Source of the DNA: an uncultured Burkholderiaceae bacterium
Lineage (GTDB): Bacteria; Pseudomonadota; Gammaproteobacteria; Burkholderiales; Burkholderiaceae_B
Assembly (NCBI GenBank): GCA_937888805.1
Contig: CALBEY010000020.1
Location: forward strand, 1 to 64,000
DNA: 64,000 nucleotides
Direction: 5' to 3'
Shown one piece after another: positions 25,561 through 34,249 of the stretch (its first letter is position 1; the number at the start of each line of letters is the position of its first letter). Below the pieces are notes generated by a model. The model worked only from the letters and a program-made list of their open reading frames with translations, ran no database searches and was not told where the DNA came from. The position numbers and the translations under genes are program-made.

Positions 25561-26817
25561 ATGACAGCACAGGCTCATTCGCGTACCCGAGTTTTGGTGG
25601 GTGGCGTCGCAGGCAACGTATTGGAATGGTTTGATTTTGCTGTTTATGGATTTTTTGCTGTCACCATCGGTAAACTTTTTTTCCCAGCTGAGGATCCCGT
25701 CGCCCAAGTCATATCGGCTTTTGGCATTTTTGCTGTCGGATTTCTAATGCGCCCAGTGGGTGGCATGGTATTTGGTTACATCGGTGACAAATTTGGTCGC
25801 CACAATGCGATGCTGATTTCTGTGGCTGCGATGGCCATTCCGACATTTTTGGTGGGCATGCTGCCCACCTACGCCACGCTAGGCATTGCGGCGCCATTTT
25901 TGTTGTTGTTGCTGCGCATGATCCAGGGCCTTTCCGTGGGTGGTGAATACACAACCTCGGTTGTCTATCTTTACGAGCGAACACCCAAGTCATCACGCGG
26001 GTTGGTGGGTTCGCTGTCGGTAAGTGGTGCCGTACTCGGTATTTTGCTTGGCTCGGCTGTCGGTGCGCTTTTGGCGGCCTTGCTTGATCCTGAGCAACTA
26101 GCGTCATGGGGTTGGCGCGTGCCGTTTTTGAGTGGTTTGGTTTTGGGATTGGCCGGTTTCTGGTTGCGCCAGGGTGGCGAGAGCATTAGTGCTGAGCGCC
26201 CAACAGTACACAATCCATTGAAAGATGCCTGGAACAATCACCGAAAAATCATGTTGCAGGTCAGTGGTCTGTCCATGGTGAACGCTGTTGTTTTTTACCT
26301 CGTTTTTGTTTATGTGGTGAGTTGGTTGGAAATGGTCGATGGCATTGCGCCGGCGACGTCCCTTGAAATAAACAGTGCAAGCCTGGTGTTGTTAATCGCC
26401 GTAATGATATTGGCCGGTTGGTTGTCCGACAAAATCGGCGCCCGAATCATCCTAATGACTTCTGTGATCGCTGTGTTTGTGTTGGCCTGGCCACTATTTT
26501 GGTTGATGCACAGTCAGCATGACTTGACGATTCTTGCAGGCCAATTTGGCTATGCCGTTATTATCGGTGGCTATCTGGGTGTGTTGCCCGCCTACATGGT
26601 GAGTATTATCCCTGCCGCTGTTCGGTGCACGGCAGCCGGCTTAAGTTACAACATCACGCTCGGCGTCGCGGGTGGCTTAAGCCCGATGTTGGCCACTTAC
26701 TTGGTTCACCGCACGCAAGATGATTTGAGTCCAGCCTATATGATCATGCTTGCCGCTGCGATCAGCGGTGTCGCGCTTTTATCCATCGGTAAAGATGACC
26801 ATAAGCGCGACGCATAA
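25561..26817 (+). CDS. MFS transporter, metabolite:H+ symporter (ProP-like) family
   Basis: 418 residues with twelve membrane segments. The start GNVLEWFDFAVYGFFAVTIG and GYIGDKFGRHNAMLIS (loop 2-3 motif) plus RMIQGLSVGGEYTTS are characteristic of the MHS family that carries citrate, alpha-ketoglutarate, proline/betaine or shikimate. The ATG at 25561 has GGAG eight bases upstream; an ATG five codons earlier would overlap that site. Substrate not assignable. It precedes a second, unrelated MFS gene by 62 bp. Confidence 0.85.
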   Translation: MTAQAHSRTRVLVGGVAGNVLEWFDFAVYGFFAVTIGKLFFPAEDPVAQVISAFGIFAVGFLMRPVGGMVFGYIGDKFGRHNAMLISVAAMAIPTFLVGMLPTYATLGIAAPFLLLLLRMIQGLSVGGEYTTSVVYLYERTPKSSRGLVGSLSVSGAVLGILLGSAVGALLAALLDPEQLASWGWRVPFLSGLVLGLAGFWLRQGGESISAERPTVHNPLKDAWNNHRKIMLQVSGLSMVNAVVFYLVFVYVVSWLEMVDGIAPATSLEINSASLVLLIAVMILAGWLSDKIGARIILMTSVIAVFVLAWPLFWLMHSQHDLTILAGQFGYAVIIGGYLGVLPAYMVSIIPAAVRCTAAGLSYNITLGVAGGLSPMLATYLVHRTQDDLSPAYMIMLAAAISGVALLSIGKDDHKRDA

Positions 26818-26879
26818 AGGGTTGTCCGAAGGTGGCTTGGGCACCCCCTAGGTTGACAACATTCTTTTAGAAGTGATCC

Positions 26880-28202
26880 ATGACAGATTTGGCACCAAGG
26901 ACTACTGAAGCCATTTTGCAACCCGGCGTTAAGCGCCGAGAAGTTTTTGGTTGGGCGCTGTACGACTTTGCCAACTCGGGCTACACCACCGTTGTTTTGA
27001 CGGCAGTGTTTTCTGCCTATTTTGTTAGCGGCGTGGTGGGTGATGCCACGCTTGGTACCTTTTGGTGGACGCTTACCCTTAGTGCCTCTCATTTTTTGGT
27101 GATGCTCACCATACCCTTCATGGGGGTGTGGGCTGATCAGCACCACTCACGCCGACGGCTGCTCTGGTTAACCACGGCAGGGTGCGTGGTGAGCACCGCA
27201 GCGCTCGCTTTGGCTGGACCAGGCACGGTTTTGTTGGCCGTGGTTTTGGTGATTGTCTCTAATGTGTTTTTCAGTTGGGGCGAATCGTTAATTTCATCAT
27301 TTTTACCGTCATTGGCTCGACCTCATGCCATGGGTCGCGTGAGTGGTTGGGGCTGGGGTTTTGGCTATGTGGGTGGGATGCTGACGCTTGGACTGTGTCT
27401 GGCATATGTTCTTAGTGCGCAAGCGCAAGGACAAAGCGCTGATGCCTTTGTGCCAGTGACTTTAATCATCACAGCATCTATTTTTGGATTGGCCGCTGTC
27501 ATTTCTCTTTCGTTACTCAAAGAAAGAGCGCCACTGTCCAGGCAAAACTGCCAGACACCCAGTTCTTGGCGGCGCGTCTATCAAACTTGGCAGCATGCCC
27601 GCCAATATCAAGATTTTTTATGGTTGTTGGCCTGTACGGTGATGTACATGGGCGGTGTGGCTGTTGCAATCGCATTAGCAGCGATTTATGCCCAACAGGT
27701 CATCGGTTTTGACGCAACCGAAACCATGGTGCTGATTTTTGTATTGAATCTGGCCGCCGTGCTGGGCGCTTTGTTACTGGGTTATGGACAGGACTGGTTG
27801 GGGCATAAGGTGGCGTTAGCGCTCACTTTGATCGGGTGGCTTGTGACGTGTCTGCTGGCCGCATGGGTCACCACCAAAGGTGGCTTCTGGGTTGCTGCTT
27901 CAATAGCGGGACTGTGCATGGGCGCCAGCCAATCGGTTGGCCGCGCCATGGTGGGTTTGTTGGCCCCGGCCAATCGCTTGGCGGAATTTTATGGTCTGTG
28001 GACTTTGGCCACGCGCGTGGCCAGCATCATCGGCCCGCTGATGTATGGACTGGTGAGTTGGCTTAGCGACGGCAATCAACGCCGGGCAATCGCAGCAACG
28101 GGCTTGTTGTTTGTGGCGGGCTTGATGCTTTTGATACCGCTGCGGCTGGGCCGCGGTCGGGCAGCCGCGCAAGCAGCCGATACCCGAGCCGTCTCGCAAT
28201 AA
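26880..28202 (+). CDS. MFS transporter, UMF1/Atg22-like permease
   Basis: 440 residues with about twelve membrane segments. The N-terminal GWALYDFANSGYTTVVLTAV is the hallmark of the UMF1 family related to the yeast vacuolar effluxer Atg22. The conserved LISSFLPSLARPHAMGRVSGWGWGFGYVGG segment, counted in its two halves, also fits. Family members are proposed amino-acid effluxers, but bacterial substrates are unproven. The gene ends 16 bp from the convergent RfaH-like gene. Confidence 0.85.
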   Translation: MTDLAPRTTEAILQPGVKRREVFGWALYDFANSGYTTVVLTAVFSAYFVSGVVGDATLGTFWWTLTLSASHFLVMLTIPFMGVWADQHHSRRRLLWLTTAGCVVSTAALALAGPGTVLLAVVLVIVSNVFFSWGESLISSFLPSLARPHAMGRVSGWGWGFGYVGGMLTLGLCLAYVLSAQAQGQSADAFVPVTLIITASIFGLAAVISLSLLKERAPLSRQNCQTPSSWRRVYQTWQHARQYQDFLWLLACTVMYMGGVAVAIALAAIYAQQVIGFDATETMVLIFVLNLAAVLGALLLGYGQDWLGHKVALALTLIGWLVTCLLAAWVTTKGGFWVAASIAGLCMGASQSVGRAMVGLLAPANRLAEFYGLWTLATRVASIIGPLMYGLVSWLSDGNQRRAIAATGLLFVAGLMLLIPLRLGRGRAAAQAADTRAVSQ

Positions 28203-28218
28203 GTGCACAGCGGCTGGG

Positions 28219-28716
28219 CTAGCGTACCGCGGACAATTGACTGATCGGCAGTTTCATGCGGGTTGGTTTGTGTAGCAACTCAATCAAAACCATGGCCCGA
28301 CTTTCGCCGTCATCCATCTCGTAGATCGCCTGCACGCCTTTGAATGGCCCCTCTTTAATCTCAACGGCTTCGCCGGGTTGATAGAGACTTTTGGGCGATT
28401 GGGTGAGTCTGTTTTCTTGGTCGCGTAATAAAGCGATGAGTTCATGATCAACCCGCGCGGGCGCCATGCCGAAACTCACCAATTTACTCACGCCGAGCGT
28501 TGATCGAATGGGTGACCAGCTTTTGCCCGAAAGATGGGTGTCGAGTTCAATGAATAAATATCGAGAAAACAGTGGTTCTCTCACCACTTCAAGCGACTGC
28601 TTGGTGAGTTTTTCTTTGGTAAAGGTTGGCAAGAAACAGGTAAACCCTTGACGTTCTAAGTTTAACTGAGCCCGCACTTCTTGCCGGGGTTTTGTGTGTA
28701 CGACGAACCAATCCAT
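28219..28716 (-). CDS. rfaH: RfaH-like transcription antitermination factor (NusG paralogue)
   Basis: 165 residues. The NGN domain starts DWFVVHTKPRQEVRAQ and continues with FTCFLPTF and LFSRYLFIEL. The C-terminal KOW-like part contains YQPGEAVEIKEGPFKGVQAIYE. The similarity is closer to RfaH than to housekeeping NusG, which normally lies next to secE and is not here. RfaH-type factors bind paused polymerase at ops elements and couple transcription of long operons for surface polysaccharides. No polysaccharide operon lies in this window and I saw no clear ops consensus, so it would act elsewhere. Confidence 0.82.
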   Translation of the reverse strand: MDWFVVHTKPRQEVRAQLNLERQGFTCFLPTFTKEKLTKQSLEVVREPLFSRYLFIELDTHLSGKSWSPIRSTLGVSKLVSFGMAPARVDHELIALLRDQENRLTQSPKSLYQPGEAVEIKEGPFKGVQAIYEMDDGESRAMVLIELLHKPTRMKLPISQLSAVR

Positions 28717-28877
28717 AACGCGAGTGTAAGCTTAAATTTATTATTTTTTCAAATCGTCATTTTATTCACCAGTAACTTTCATGGCGTGTTTTCTTGCTAC
28801 TCTAATGTTTAGTTCTTAATCATGAGTATCGGCGTCAGTCACTCGCTGAAACCAGACAAAAGTAGAGAGGTTCCCAA

Positions 28878-29486
28878 ATGTTGCTCTATGACATGCGTAC
28901 GGCCATGAACCCCCGCCGGGTGCGTATTTTTTTGGCTGAAAAAGGCCTTCAAATCCCGATCCAAGCGGTGGACGGCAGCAAAAATGAAAACCGCACAGCG
29001 GCTTTTTTGGCGATCAACCCGCTCGGAAAGCTACCGGTGTTGCAACTCGATGATGGCACTTATATCAGTGAATCCATTGCCATCTGTCGGTATTTGGAAG
29101 CCCTTCATCCTCAAAACCCTTTGTTTGGTGAAGACCCCAAGACCCAAGCGATCGTCGAAATGTGGACCCGTCGACTCGAATCGGAAATGGTGCTCCCGTT
29201 AACCAGTGCCTTTAGACACACCGGTGCGTATTGGCAAGGTAAGCTTGAGCAGAACCCAGTACTTGGCCAGTGGTGGCGTGAGCGAGCGCTTGAGTCCTAT
29301 GCATGGCTAGATCAAGTATTGGCAGATCGAGCGTTTGTGGCCACTGACCGATACAGCATGGCGGATATTGTTTTGCAATGTGCTTTGATCATGGCCAAAC
29401 CAACGGGCACGCCAATTCCAACCGATTGCACCCATGTCAGTCGTTGGTATGCTGATGTGAGTGCGCGACCCACGGCACGTGCTTAA
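28878..29486 (+). CDS. Glutathione S-transferase family protein
   Basis: 202 residues. Thioredoxin-like N-terminal domain with PLGKLPVLQLDDG (cis-Pro loop) and the glutathione-binding YISESIAICRYLE, then an all-helical C-terminal domain with RYSMADIVLQCAL (helix N-cap motif). The N-terminal active-site area reads TAMNPRRVRIFLAEKG, so a serine or tyrosine nucleophile is not obvious. First of a plus-strand run that continues with a dehydrogenase and an ammonia-lyase. The specific role is unknown. Confidence 0.85.
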   Translation: MLLYDMRTAMNPRRVRIFLAEKGLQIPIQAVDGSKNENRTAAFLAINPLGKLPVLQLDDGTYISESIAICRYLEALHPQNPLFGEDPKTQAIVEMWTRRLESEMVLPLTSAFRHTGAYWQGKLEQNPVLGQWWRERALESYAWLDQVLADRAFVATDRYSMADIVLQCALIMAKPTGTPIPTDCTHVSRWYADVSARPTARA

Positions 29487-29530
29487 AGTGGTGTGACGAC
29501 TGTTTTTTCATGTCTTAGGATTCATCAATC

Positions 29531-30256
29531 ATGTCTGAGCGGGTGTGTTTAATTATTGGTGCTGGCAGTGGATTGGGTGCAGGCTTGGCTCGAACCTTCG
29601 CCGCTGCTGGTTTAACGGTCTGTTTGGTGCGACGACACTCAGAACCCCTGCAACCACTGCTTGATGACATCAGATCGAAGGGCGTTGATGCGCATGGTTT
29701 TGCCGTTGATGCGCGTGACCCTGCAGCGCTAGGTGCGTTGTTTGATCATGTCGAGCAAACAATTGGACCAATTGAAGTGACGATTTTCAATGTGGGGGGT
29801 AATGTGCGGGCAGGCGTTTTAGAGACATCGGCTGAAACGTACTTGAAGACTTGGCAAACCAGCGCGCTGGCTGGATTTTTGACTGGACAACAGGCGGCTC
29901 GTGTGATGCAACCTCGTGGACGAGGAACGATATTGTTTACGGGCGCCACCGCAAGTATGCGTGGTGGGCTTGGCTTTTCTGCGTTTGCTGCCGCCAAAAC
30001 GGCACTTCGAGCCTTCGCGCAAAGTTTGGCCCGCGAATTTGGCCCGCAAGGCATCCATGTTGCGCATATCGTGGTCGATGGTGGGATAGACTCCCCTCGG
30101 ATTCGAGAGCAGCAACCCGAGCGAGTCGCGGCTGCTGGCGAGGATGGGTTGTTGCTGCCAGAGCATTTGGCAAAAAACTATTTGATGCTGCATCAGCAGC
30201 CAAAAGACGCGTGGACATTTGAATTGGACTTGCGCCCTTGGTGTGAGCGTTGGTAG
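29531..30256 (+). CDS. Short-chain dehydrogenase/reductase-like protein lacking the catalytic Tyr
   Basis: 241 residues. The Rossmann motif is IIGAGSGLGAGLA (8-20), the substrate Ser is Ser142, and the usual YxxxK is FAAAK (Phe152 to Lys156). Family members with Phe at this position occur in pseudomonads and burkholderiales, as I recall, so it is a subfamily trait rather than a lone mutation. Without the Tyr, classical hydride-transfer chemistry is doubtful. It lies 45 bp after the glutathione transferase gene and 10 bp before the ammonia-lyase gene, apparently in one operon. Confidence 0.8.
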   Translation: MSERVCLIIGAGSGLGAGLARTFAAAGLTVCLVRRHSEPLQPLLDDIRSKGVDAHGFAVDARDPAALGALFDHVEQTIGPIEVTIFNVGGNVRAGVLETSAETYLKTWQTSALAGFLTGQQAARVMQPRGRGTILFTGATASMRGGLGFSAFAAAKTALRAFAQSLAREFGPQGIHVAHIVVDGGIDSPRIREQQPERVAAAGEDGLLLPEHLAKNYLMLHQQPKDAWTFELDLRPWCERW

Positions 30257-30265
30257 AGTAGGTAC

Positions 30266-31486
30266 ATGACAATCATTGACGCTGTTGGCGTATCGGCCTA
30301 CTTAAATTGTGAGGCCGTACCTGCTGACCGACCTTATGCGACCATCGTTGGCGCTGCTTTAAGTGATCACGGGTTTGACGCCGCGCTGCAAGAAATTGGT
30401 CATTGGCCAGGCTACCAACCCACGCCCTTACATCGGTTGAGTCAGTTGGCGACTCGATTGGGTTTGGAATCGATTGTTTATAAAGATGAGAGCCAACGGT
30501 TTGCCCTTAAAAGTTTTAAGGCCCTAGGTGGTGCCTATGCGGTGTTTCGGTTGATCCAAAAGGCGATCGCGCTCCAGTTTCCCGGCGTTCAGGCAACCGT
30601 TGCAGACATTCTCTCAGGCCGTTTTAAAGAGACCGTTGCTGCGCTCACAGTCACTTGCGCCACGGACGGCAACCACGGTCGATCAGTGGCTTGGGGGGCG
30701 CAAACGTTTGGTTGTCGTTGTGTCATTTACGTTCATCAGGCCGTCAGCCAAGGGCGGGCCGATGCCATCGCGGCCTTTGGTGCCGAAGTGGTTCGGGTAC
30801 CGGGCAACTATGACGATTCGGTGCGACACGCCGAACAACAGGCAAAAGTCCATGGCTGGACAGTGGTGTCTGACACGACCTATGAGGGCTATCGCAAGAT
30901 TCCGATTGATGTCATGCACGGCTACGGTGTCATGGCTCGTGAAGTGGTGGCTGAAATGCCCACCCCGCCAACACACGTGATTGTGCAGGCTGGTGTGGGG
31001 GCGTTTGCGGCGGCGGTCTGCGCGACCTTTTGGTTGGCGTGGGGTCCCCAACGGCCACAGTTTATTTTGGTGGAACCACAAAATGCGGCCTGTTTTTTTG
31101 AGAGCGGCTTGGCGGGCCAGCCCGTGGCCGTTGCCGGTGAGCTCGACACGGTGATGGCTGGCTTGGCCTGTGGGGAAGTGTCAGCAGTGGCGTGGGATAT
31201 TTTAAGGTTCGGTGTTCAGGCTTACGCCACCTTGGCTGATGACTTTGCCTTGCAAGCCATGAGCCTGTTAGCAGAACCGAGCGCACCCGATCCAGCCATC
31301 GTTGCCGGTGAAACCGGCAGCGTCGGTCTTGGCTTGTTACTGGCTATTGAAAAATCACCTGAGCTCAAGCAGCTGTTGGGGCTTAATGCGCACTCTCGCA
31401 TTTTAATCCTGGGAAGCGAAGGCGACACAGATCCAGCGATTTATCAGTCGGTTGTGGGCCGCTCGGCCGAGCAGGTGACGGCATGA
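30266..31486 (+). CDS. dpaL: Diaminopropionate ammonia-lyase (PLP)
   Basis: 406 residues, a fold-II PLP enzyme that converts 2,3-diaminopropionate to pyruvate and two ammonia. The PLP-binding Lys is Lys85 in RFALKSFKALGGAYA, and TCATDGNHGRSVAWGA is the phosphate/substrate loop. The pattern DESQRFALKSFK and the length match E. coli YgeX, called diaminopropionate ammonia-lyase. The next gene, an M20-type hydrolase, overlaps by 4 bp, an arrangement that recalls ygeX-ygeY. It probably works with that hydrolase on an N-acylated or carbamoylated diamino acid. Confidence 0.85.
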   Translation: MTIIDAVGVSAYLNCEAVPADRPYATIVGAALSDHGFDAALQEIGHWPGYQPTPLHRLSQLATRLGLESIVYKDESQRFALKSFKALGGAYAVFRLIQKAIALQFPGVQATVADILSGRFKETVAALTVTCATDGNHGRSVAWGAQTFGCRCVIYVHQAVSQGRADAIAAFGAEVVRVPGNYDDSVRHAEQQAKVHGWTVVSDTTYEGYRKIPIDVMHGYGVMAREVVAEMPTPPTHVIVQAGVGAFAAAVCATFWLAWGPQRPQFILVEPQNAACFFESGLAGQPVAVAGELDTVMAGLACGEVSAVAWDILRFGVQAYATLADDFALQAMSLLAEPSAPDPAIVAGETGSVGLGLLLAIEKSPELKQLLGLNAHSRILILGSEGDTDPAIYQSVVGRSAEQVTA

Positions 31487-32718
31487 GTCAGGTGCGCTTG
31501 GAGATCAATGCGAAACGCATGATGCAACGCTTGCAGACGCTAGCCGCTGTGGGCCAAACCGCCGATGGGTCGTGTTGTCGTGTGGCATTAACTGACGAAG
31601 ACCGTGCTGGGCGCGACTTGGTGGTGCAGTGGATGACTGATTTGGGGTTACAAGTATCGGTTGATCCAATCGGCAATATCTTTGGCTATCGGCCAGGTCA
31701 GCGCGAGGATTTGGCGCCTGTGATGACCGGGTCACACATCGACACGGTGCGCACCGGTGGCATCTATGACGGCAACTACGGTGTTTTGGCGGGCTTAGAG
31801 ATTGTTGAGTGTTTAAACGAGGCCAGTCAGCAAACGCAGCGAGGCCTGGTGGTGGCGATTTTTACCAATGAAGAGGGCGTGCGTTTTACGCCCGATATGC
31901 TGGGGTCATTGGTTTATGCCGATGGCATGACGTTGACGCAAGCATTGGCTTTGAGCGATAAGCAGGGCGTCACCCTAGGGGCTGCCCTTGAAAAAATCGG
32001 TTACGCGGGCACCGCGCCATTGGGCATCCACCGACCCCATGCGTTTGTTGAGCTTCACATCGAGCAAGGTCCGATCCTTGACGCAGAGAAGCGGCAAATT
32101 GGTGTGGTTGAACACCTGCAGGGCATCTCATGGCAAGAAATCACCATTGGTGGACAGGCCAATCATGCAGGTACCACCCCGATGACATTGCGCCATGATG
32201 CTGGTTATGCGGCAGCTGCGGTGATGACCTTCGTCCGAGAACTTGCGCGTGAGATGGGCGGCCATCAAGTGGCCACCGTCGGACAGATCAAGCTCACCCC
32301 CAATGTGGCCAATGTCATTGCCGCGCAAGCTGTGTTGACTGTTGACCTGCGTAATACAGACGAATCTTTGCTGAACGTTGCGCGGGATCGCTTGGCAGGG
32401 TTTCTAGAGCAATTGGCGCAAGCCGAGGGTGTGTCGATCGAGGTGTCGGATAAAGTGCGGTTTGCACCGGTGAGTTTTGATGTGAGCTTAACGGATTTGG
32501 TTGAGCAACAAGCCGTGAGTTTGGGCTACACCAACCGGCGTCTTAATTCAGGTGCAGGCCACGATGCTCAGATGCTCAGTCGAATTTGTCCCTCAGCCAT
32601 GATCTTTGTGCCCAGTGTGGCAGGCATCAGTCATAACCCTGCCGAGCACACTGAGGCCTGCGACTTGGCAGCGGGCTGTCAGGTGCTTTGCCAAACGCTT
32701 TTGGCGCTTGCCAATTAA
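31483..32718 (+). CDS. Zn-dependent M20-family hydrolase (N-carbamoyl-L-amino-acid hydrolase/hydantoinase type)
   Basis: 411 residues. Metal ligands are visible: His85 in GSHIDTVRTGG, Asp96 in GIYDGNYG, Glu130-Glu131 in FTNEEGVRF, His192 in LHIEQGP and a C-terminal His in SHNPAEHTE. The bridging lid domain (about 210-320) is present. The family includes N-carbamoyl-L-amino-acid hydrolase, beta-ureidopropionase and allantoate amidohydrolase. Translation is coupled to the ammonia-lyase gene through an ATGA overlap, so the product is probably an amino acid for that lyase. The specific substrate is open. Confidence 0.85.
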   Translation: MSQVRLEINAKRMMQRLQTLAAVGQTADGSCCRVALTDEDRAGRDLVVQWMTDLGLQVSVDPIGNIFGYRPGQREDLAPVMTGSHIDTVRTGGIYDGNYGVLAGLEIVECLNEASQQTQRGLVVAIFTNEEGVRFTPDMLGSLVYADGMTLTQALALSDKQGVTLGAALEKIGYAGTAPLGIHRPHAFVELHIEQGPILDAEKRQIGVVEHLQGISWQEITIGGQANHAGTTPMTLRHDAGYAAAAVMTFVRELAREMGGHQVATVGQIKLTPNVANVIAAQAVLTVDLRNTDESLLNVARDRLAGFLEQLAQAEGVSIEVSDKVRFAPVSFDVSLTDLVEQQAVSLGYTNRRLNSGAGHDAQMLSRICPSAMIFVPSVAGISHNPAEHTEACDLAAGCQVLCQTLLALAN

Positions 32719-32798
32719 AATGGGATAGCCGGCCAAGGGCGATCAGTGCTAGTCTGATGGCTCACAGAGGCACTCACTCTAATGGGATATTTAGACGA

Positions 32799-33629
32799 AT
32801 GAACATGCAAATATGGTGTAAACGATGGACTGGCTTGTCTGTGGCGATGATTTTTGGGGTGGCATCCGTGAGCGCTTTCGCTCAATCAGCGGCGTTACCA
32901 CCTGGCGTATTTGCCACCGTTAACGGCCAACCACTAAGCGATGCCTTGCTTGATGTGAATGTTGCGGCCAATGTCACCCAAGGTCGTGCTGACACGCCGC
33001 AGTTGCGTGAGGTGATCAAAAACGAACTGGTGGGGCGTGAGGTGCTGGCGCAAGAAGCTCAAAAATTAAAGCTTGATCAGACCGGTCAGGCGCAAGCGCA
33101 AATGGCACAACTGCAACAAAACTTTTTGGCCAATCTCTTGCTTAATCACCACAACACAACCAATCCAGTCACCGAAGCTGCGATTAAGGCTGAGTACGAC
33201 GCGTTTCTCAATAATATCAAGGGTGCCAAGCAATACCAACTCAGTTTGATTGTGGTGCCAACAGAAGCCCGCGCCAAAGAAATCATCACTGAGATTGGCA
33301 AAACCAAGGACAAAGGTCTGTTCGCCAAACTGGCCGCAGATGAATCGATTGATGCGAGCCGGGCCGATCAAGGTAAGCTCGATTGGCTCTTGCCTGAGCA
33401 GATGTTGCCTGCCGTTGGCAATGTGGTGGCCAACCTCAGTGAAGGTCGTGTCAGTGCGGTGCCGATACAGACCCGTGCCGGATGGAACGTGATTCGCGTG
33501 GACGGCATTCGTGCTTTTACACCGCCGCCAATGACTGACATTGAAAGTCAATTGCGCCAGGCTGTGACACAGAAGCAGCTTTCAGCCTATATCCAGAAGC
33601 TGCAGTCTCAGGCCAAGATTGTTCAATGA
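32799..33629 (+). CDS. Periplasmic parvulin-type peptidyl-prolyl isomerase (PpiC/SurA-like)
   Basis: About 276 residues from the ATG at 32799. A signal peptide (WTGLSVAMIFGVASVSAFAQS) is followed by a SurA-N-like helical region and one parvulin domain (about 150-250) with QYQLSLIVVPTEARAKEI, FAKLAADESIDASRADQGKLDWL and RAGWNVIRVDG. The domain layout resembles PpiC-type chaperones of betaproteobacteria. The coding start is chosen over a longer frame that overlaps the previous gene and lacks a signal. A hairpin follows the stop. Confidence 0.82.
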   Translation: MNMQIWCKRWTGLSVAMIFGVASVSAFAQSAALPPGVFATVNGQPLSDALLDVNVAANVTQGRADTPQLREVIKNELVGREVLAQEAQKLKLDQTGQAQAQMAQLQQNFLANLLLNHHNTTNPVTEAAIKAEYDAFLNNIKGAKQYQLSLIVVPTEARAKEIITEIGKTKDKGLFAKLAADESIDASRADQGKLDWLLPEQMLPAVGNVVANLSEGRVSAVPIQTRAGWNVIRVDGIRAFTPPPMTDIESQLRQAVTQKQLSAYIQKLQSQAKIVQ

Positions 33630-33632
33630 AGT

Positions 33633-33670
33633 CGTTAGAACATCACGGGCCAATTGGTGATGTTCTAACG
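33633..33670. terminator. Bidirectional hairpin between convergent genes
   Basis: CGTTAGAACATCAC pairs perfectly with GTGATGTTCTAACG (14 bp) across a 10-nt loop. It overlaps the stop codon of the convergent AhpD-like gene. There is no T-tract on either strand, so it is a strong hairpin that may slow polymerase rather than a textbook terminator. Confidence 0.6.
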
Positions 33671-34249
33671 CCCCATGCTGTAAAACTCGGCATTGGGTTT
33701 CATTTCGGTGGCACTCGCTAACCGGTTGCTCATCGCAAAAAAGGCCGCGATGCTGGCGATGTCCCACAGGTCTTCTTCTGAAAGTCCCGCTTGGCGTGCG
33801 GTTTGTCGATCACGATCGCTTAAGCTTGCCGCATCGCGCGAGACCGTCATGGCGTAATCCAGCATGGCGAGTTGCCGCTCAGTTAAATCAGCGTGCCGAT
33901 AGTTGGTCGCCACTTGATCTGCGATTGTTGTGCTCTTGGCTCGAATGCGCAAAATGGCACCGTGAGCCACCACACAATATAAGCAATGATTAGCACCTGA
34001 CGTAGCCACCACAATCATCTCGCGTTCGGCTTTGCTTAACCCGCTCTCGCCATCCATTAAGGCATCGTGATAAGCCATGAAGGCGCGAAACTCTGCGGGT
34101 CGACGCGCCAAGACAAGCATCACATTGGGAATGAAACCGGCTTTGGTTTGTGTTGCCAGCAAACGGTCACGGATGTCTTCAGGCAAGTCAGTTAACGCGG
34201 GAACGTCAACGCAAGCAATGGCTTCATTGGGGGCTGCGGATGTGTTCAT
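33665..34249 (-). CDS. Carboxymuconolactone decarboxylase/AhpD-fold peroxidase-related protein
   Basis: About 194 residues from the ATG at 34249 (a longer start at 34327 is possible). It has the AhpD-like CxxC pair in CLYCVVAHGAILR with the following His (about 94-103), preceded by SKAEREMIVVATSGANH. C-terminal helices contain EDLWDIASIAAFFAMSNRLA. Such proteins are peroxidase-related enzymes or disulfide reductases and are often annotated with uncharacterised peroxidase activity. It is transcribed toward the PpiC gene and away from the third importer operon. Exact activity unknown. Confidence 0.8.
   Translation of the reverse strand: MNTSAAPNEAIACVDVPALTDLPEDIRDRLLATQTKAGFIPNVMLVLARRPAEFRAFMAYHDALMDGESGLSKAEREMIVVATSGANHCLYCVVAHGAILRIRAKSTTIADQVATNYRHADLTERQLAMLDYAMTVSRDAASLSDRDRQTARQAGLSEEDLWDIASIAAFFAMSNRLASATEMKPNAEFYSMGR

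Noticed and set aside
26821-26860. Terminator between the two MFS genes
   Set aside because: A short GTTGTC/GACAAC inverted repeat with an inner GGTG/CACC stem is present, but there is no T-tract and the stems are weak.
28219-28716. Housekeeping NusG
   Set aside because: The protein has the RfaH-like length and sequence, and secE/rplK genes are not adjacent.
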